Below are positions 61,617 through 62,000 of a DNA stretch of 62,000 nucleotides, piece by piece (position 1 is the stretch's first letter; every line of letters starts with the position of its first letter). The notes under the pieces are model-generated. The model saw only the letters and a program-made list of their open reading frames with translations, was not told where the DNA came from and searched no databases. Origin of the DNA: Apostichopus japonicus (taxonomy: Eukaryota > Echinodermata > Holothuroidea > Aspidochirotida > Stichopodidae); contig NC_092564.1 in assembly GCF_037975245.1 (NCBI RefSeq), forward strand, positions 4,888,484 through 4,950,483, given 5' to 3'. The translations under genes and the position numbers were made by a program.

Positions 61617-62000
61617 TTACAAGCGATCGTGTCAGGGAGATATCATGAACTAGCTCATTTAATTATGCGTACACATTATGGTCAAGTAAAGTTGTTCTAG
61701 GCTAAATATTAACTTTAAATCAACTCAGTCTCTACAATTTACAGTTATCATTGCAATATAACGGACAAATGACACCTGAAGTGGTCAGGGCGGGTTGTGC
61801 CCTGCCTCGCATCATACTATAGTTTCCTTTGTGGCCCTCTACCTATGATCCACTTATTATAACATCATGTAATGGACAAGACAATGGGCATGAAAAGTAG
61901 GGTTGGGTTCAGGAGCAAAGATAGGAACATCTTTTAATAGATGTCCCAATCCCCCAGCTCTTTAATACACACCATTTGAAATAATACTTTCCAAAAAGCC
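61038..62000. other. No gene recognised; AT microsatellite at 61540-61612
   Basis: An AT dinucleotide array of about 70 bases lies within otherwise non-coding-looking sequence. Nothing else is supported to the window edge. Confidence 0.6.

Overview
This window looks like nuclear DNA of a marine invertebrate, probably an echinoderm-like deuterostome. The grounds are AT-rich sequence, small exons with GT/AG borders in long introns, and many families of short inverted-repeat transposons, LINE, Penelope-like, SINE and LTR remnants, with long AT, ATC and homopolymer G/C tracts. The echinoderm assignment is inference. Nothing points to a prokaryote, and most longer open frames are by-products of repeats.

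Layout. 1-10,700: no convincing gene; a foldback element, a 1.24 kb ATC-repeat array, and a 1.4 kb hAT-like element with a second one nested inside. 10,715-14,550: a three-exon gene of unknown function on the plus strand, with a possible frame problem in exon 1 and a Penelope-like endonuclease remnant in its second intron. 14,551-19,236: mostly empty, with a hairpin pair and one small uncertain ORF. 20,176-57,252: ten plus-strand exons, with compatible phases (2,127 nt, 708 codons plus stop), of a DUR3-type urea/proton symporter of the sodium:solute symporter superfamily (SLC5-like). Its N-terminal exon or exons were not found. 57,253-62,000: downstream flank with another nested hAT-like pair, a hairpin and AT repeats.

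The symporter introns hold most of the remaining content: a dead L1/Tx1-like LINE with a hAT-like insertion, a second copy of the foldback element, a 90-bp near-perfect palindrome, a tRNA-headed SINE, a 2.1 kb 20-bp minisatellite, an LTR fragment with a tRNA-Leu-type primer site, a complete single-exon 386-residue rhodopsin-like GPCR (48,679-49,839, same strand), and a cluster of nested hAT-like elements.

Three observations deserve most attention. The first visible symporter exon follows about 0.9 kb of degenerate tandem copies of its own 3' splice-site region. Between exons F and H lies a possible alternative terminal exon with matching phase, a stop codon and a poly(A) signal. The symporter also carries a Cys-rich, metal-site-like loop. 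Interaction between the symporter and the GPCR is not indicated beyond their nested positions.
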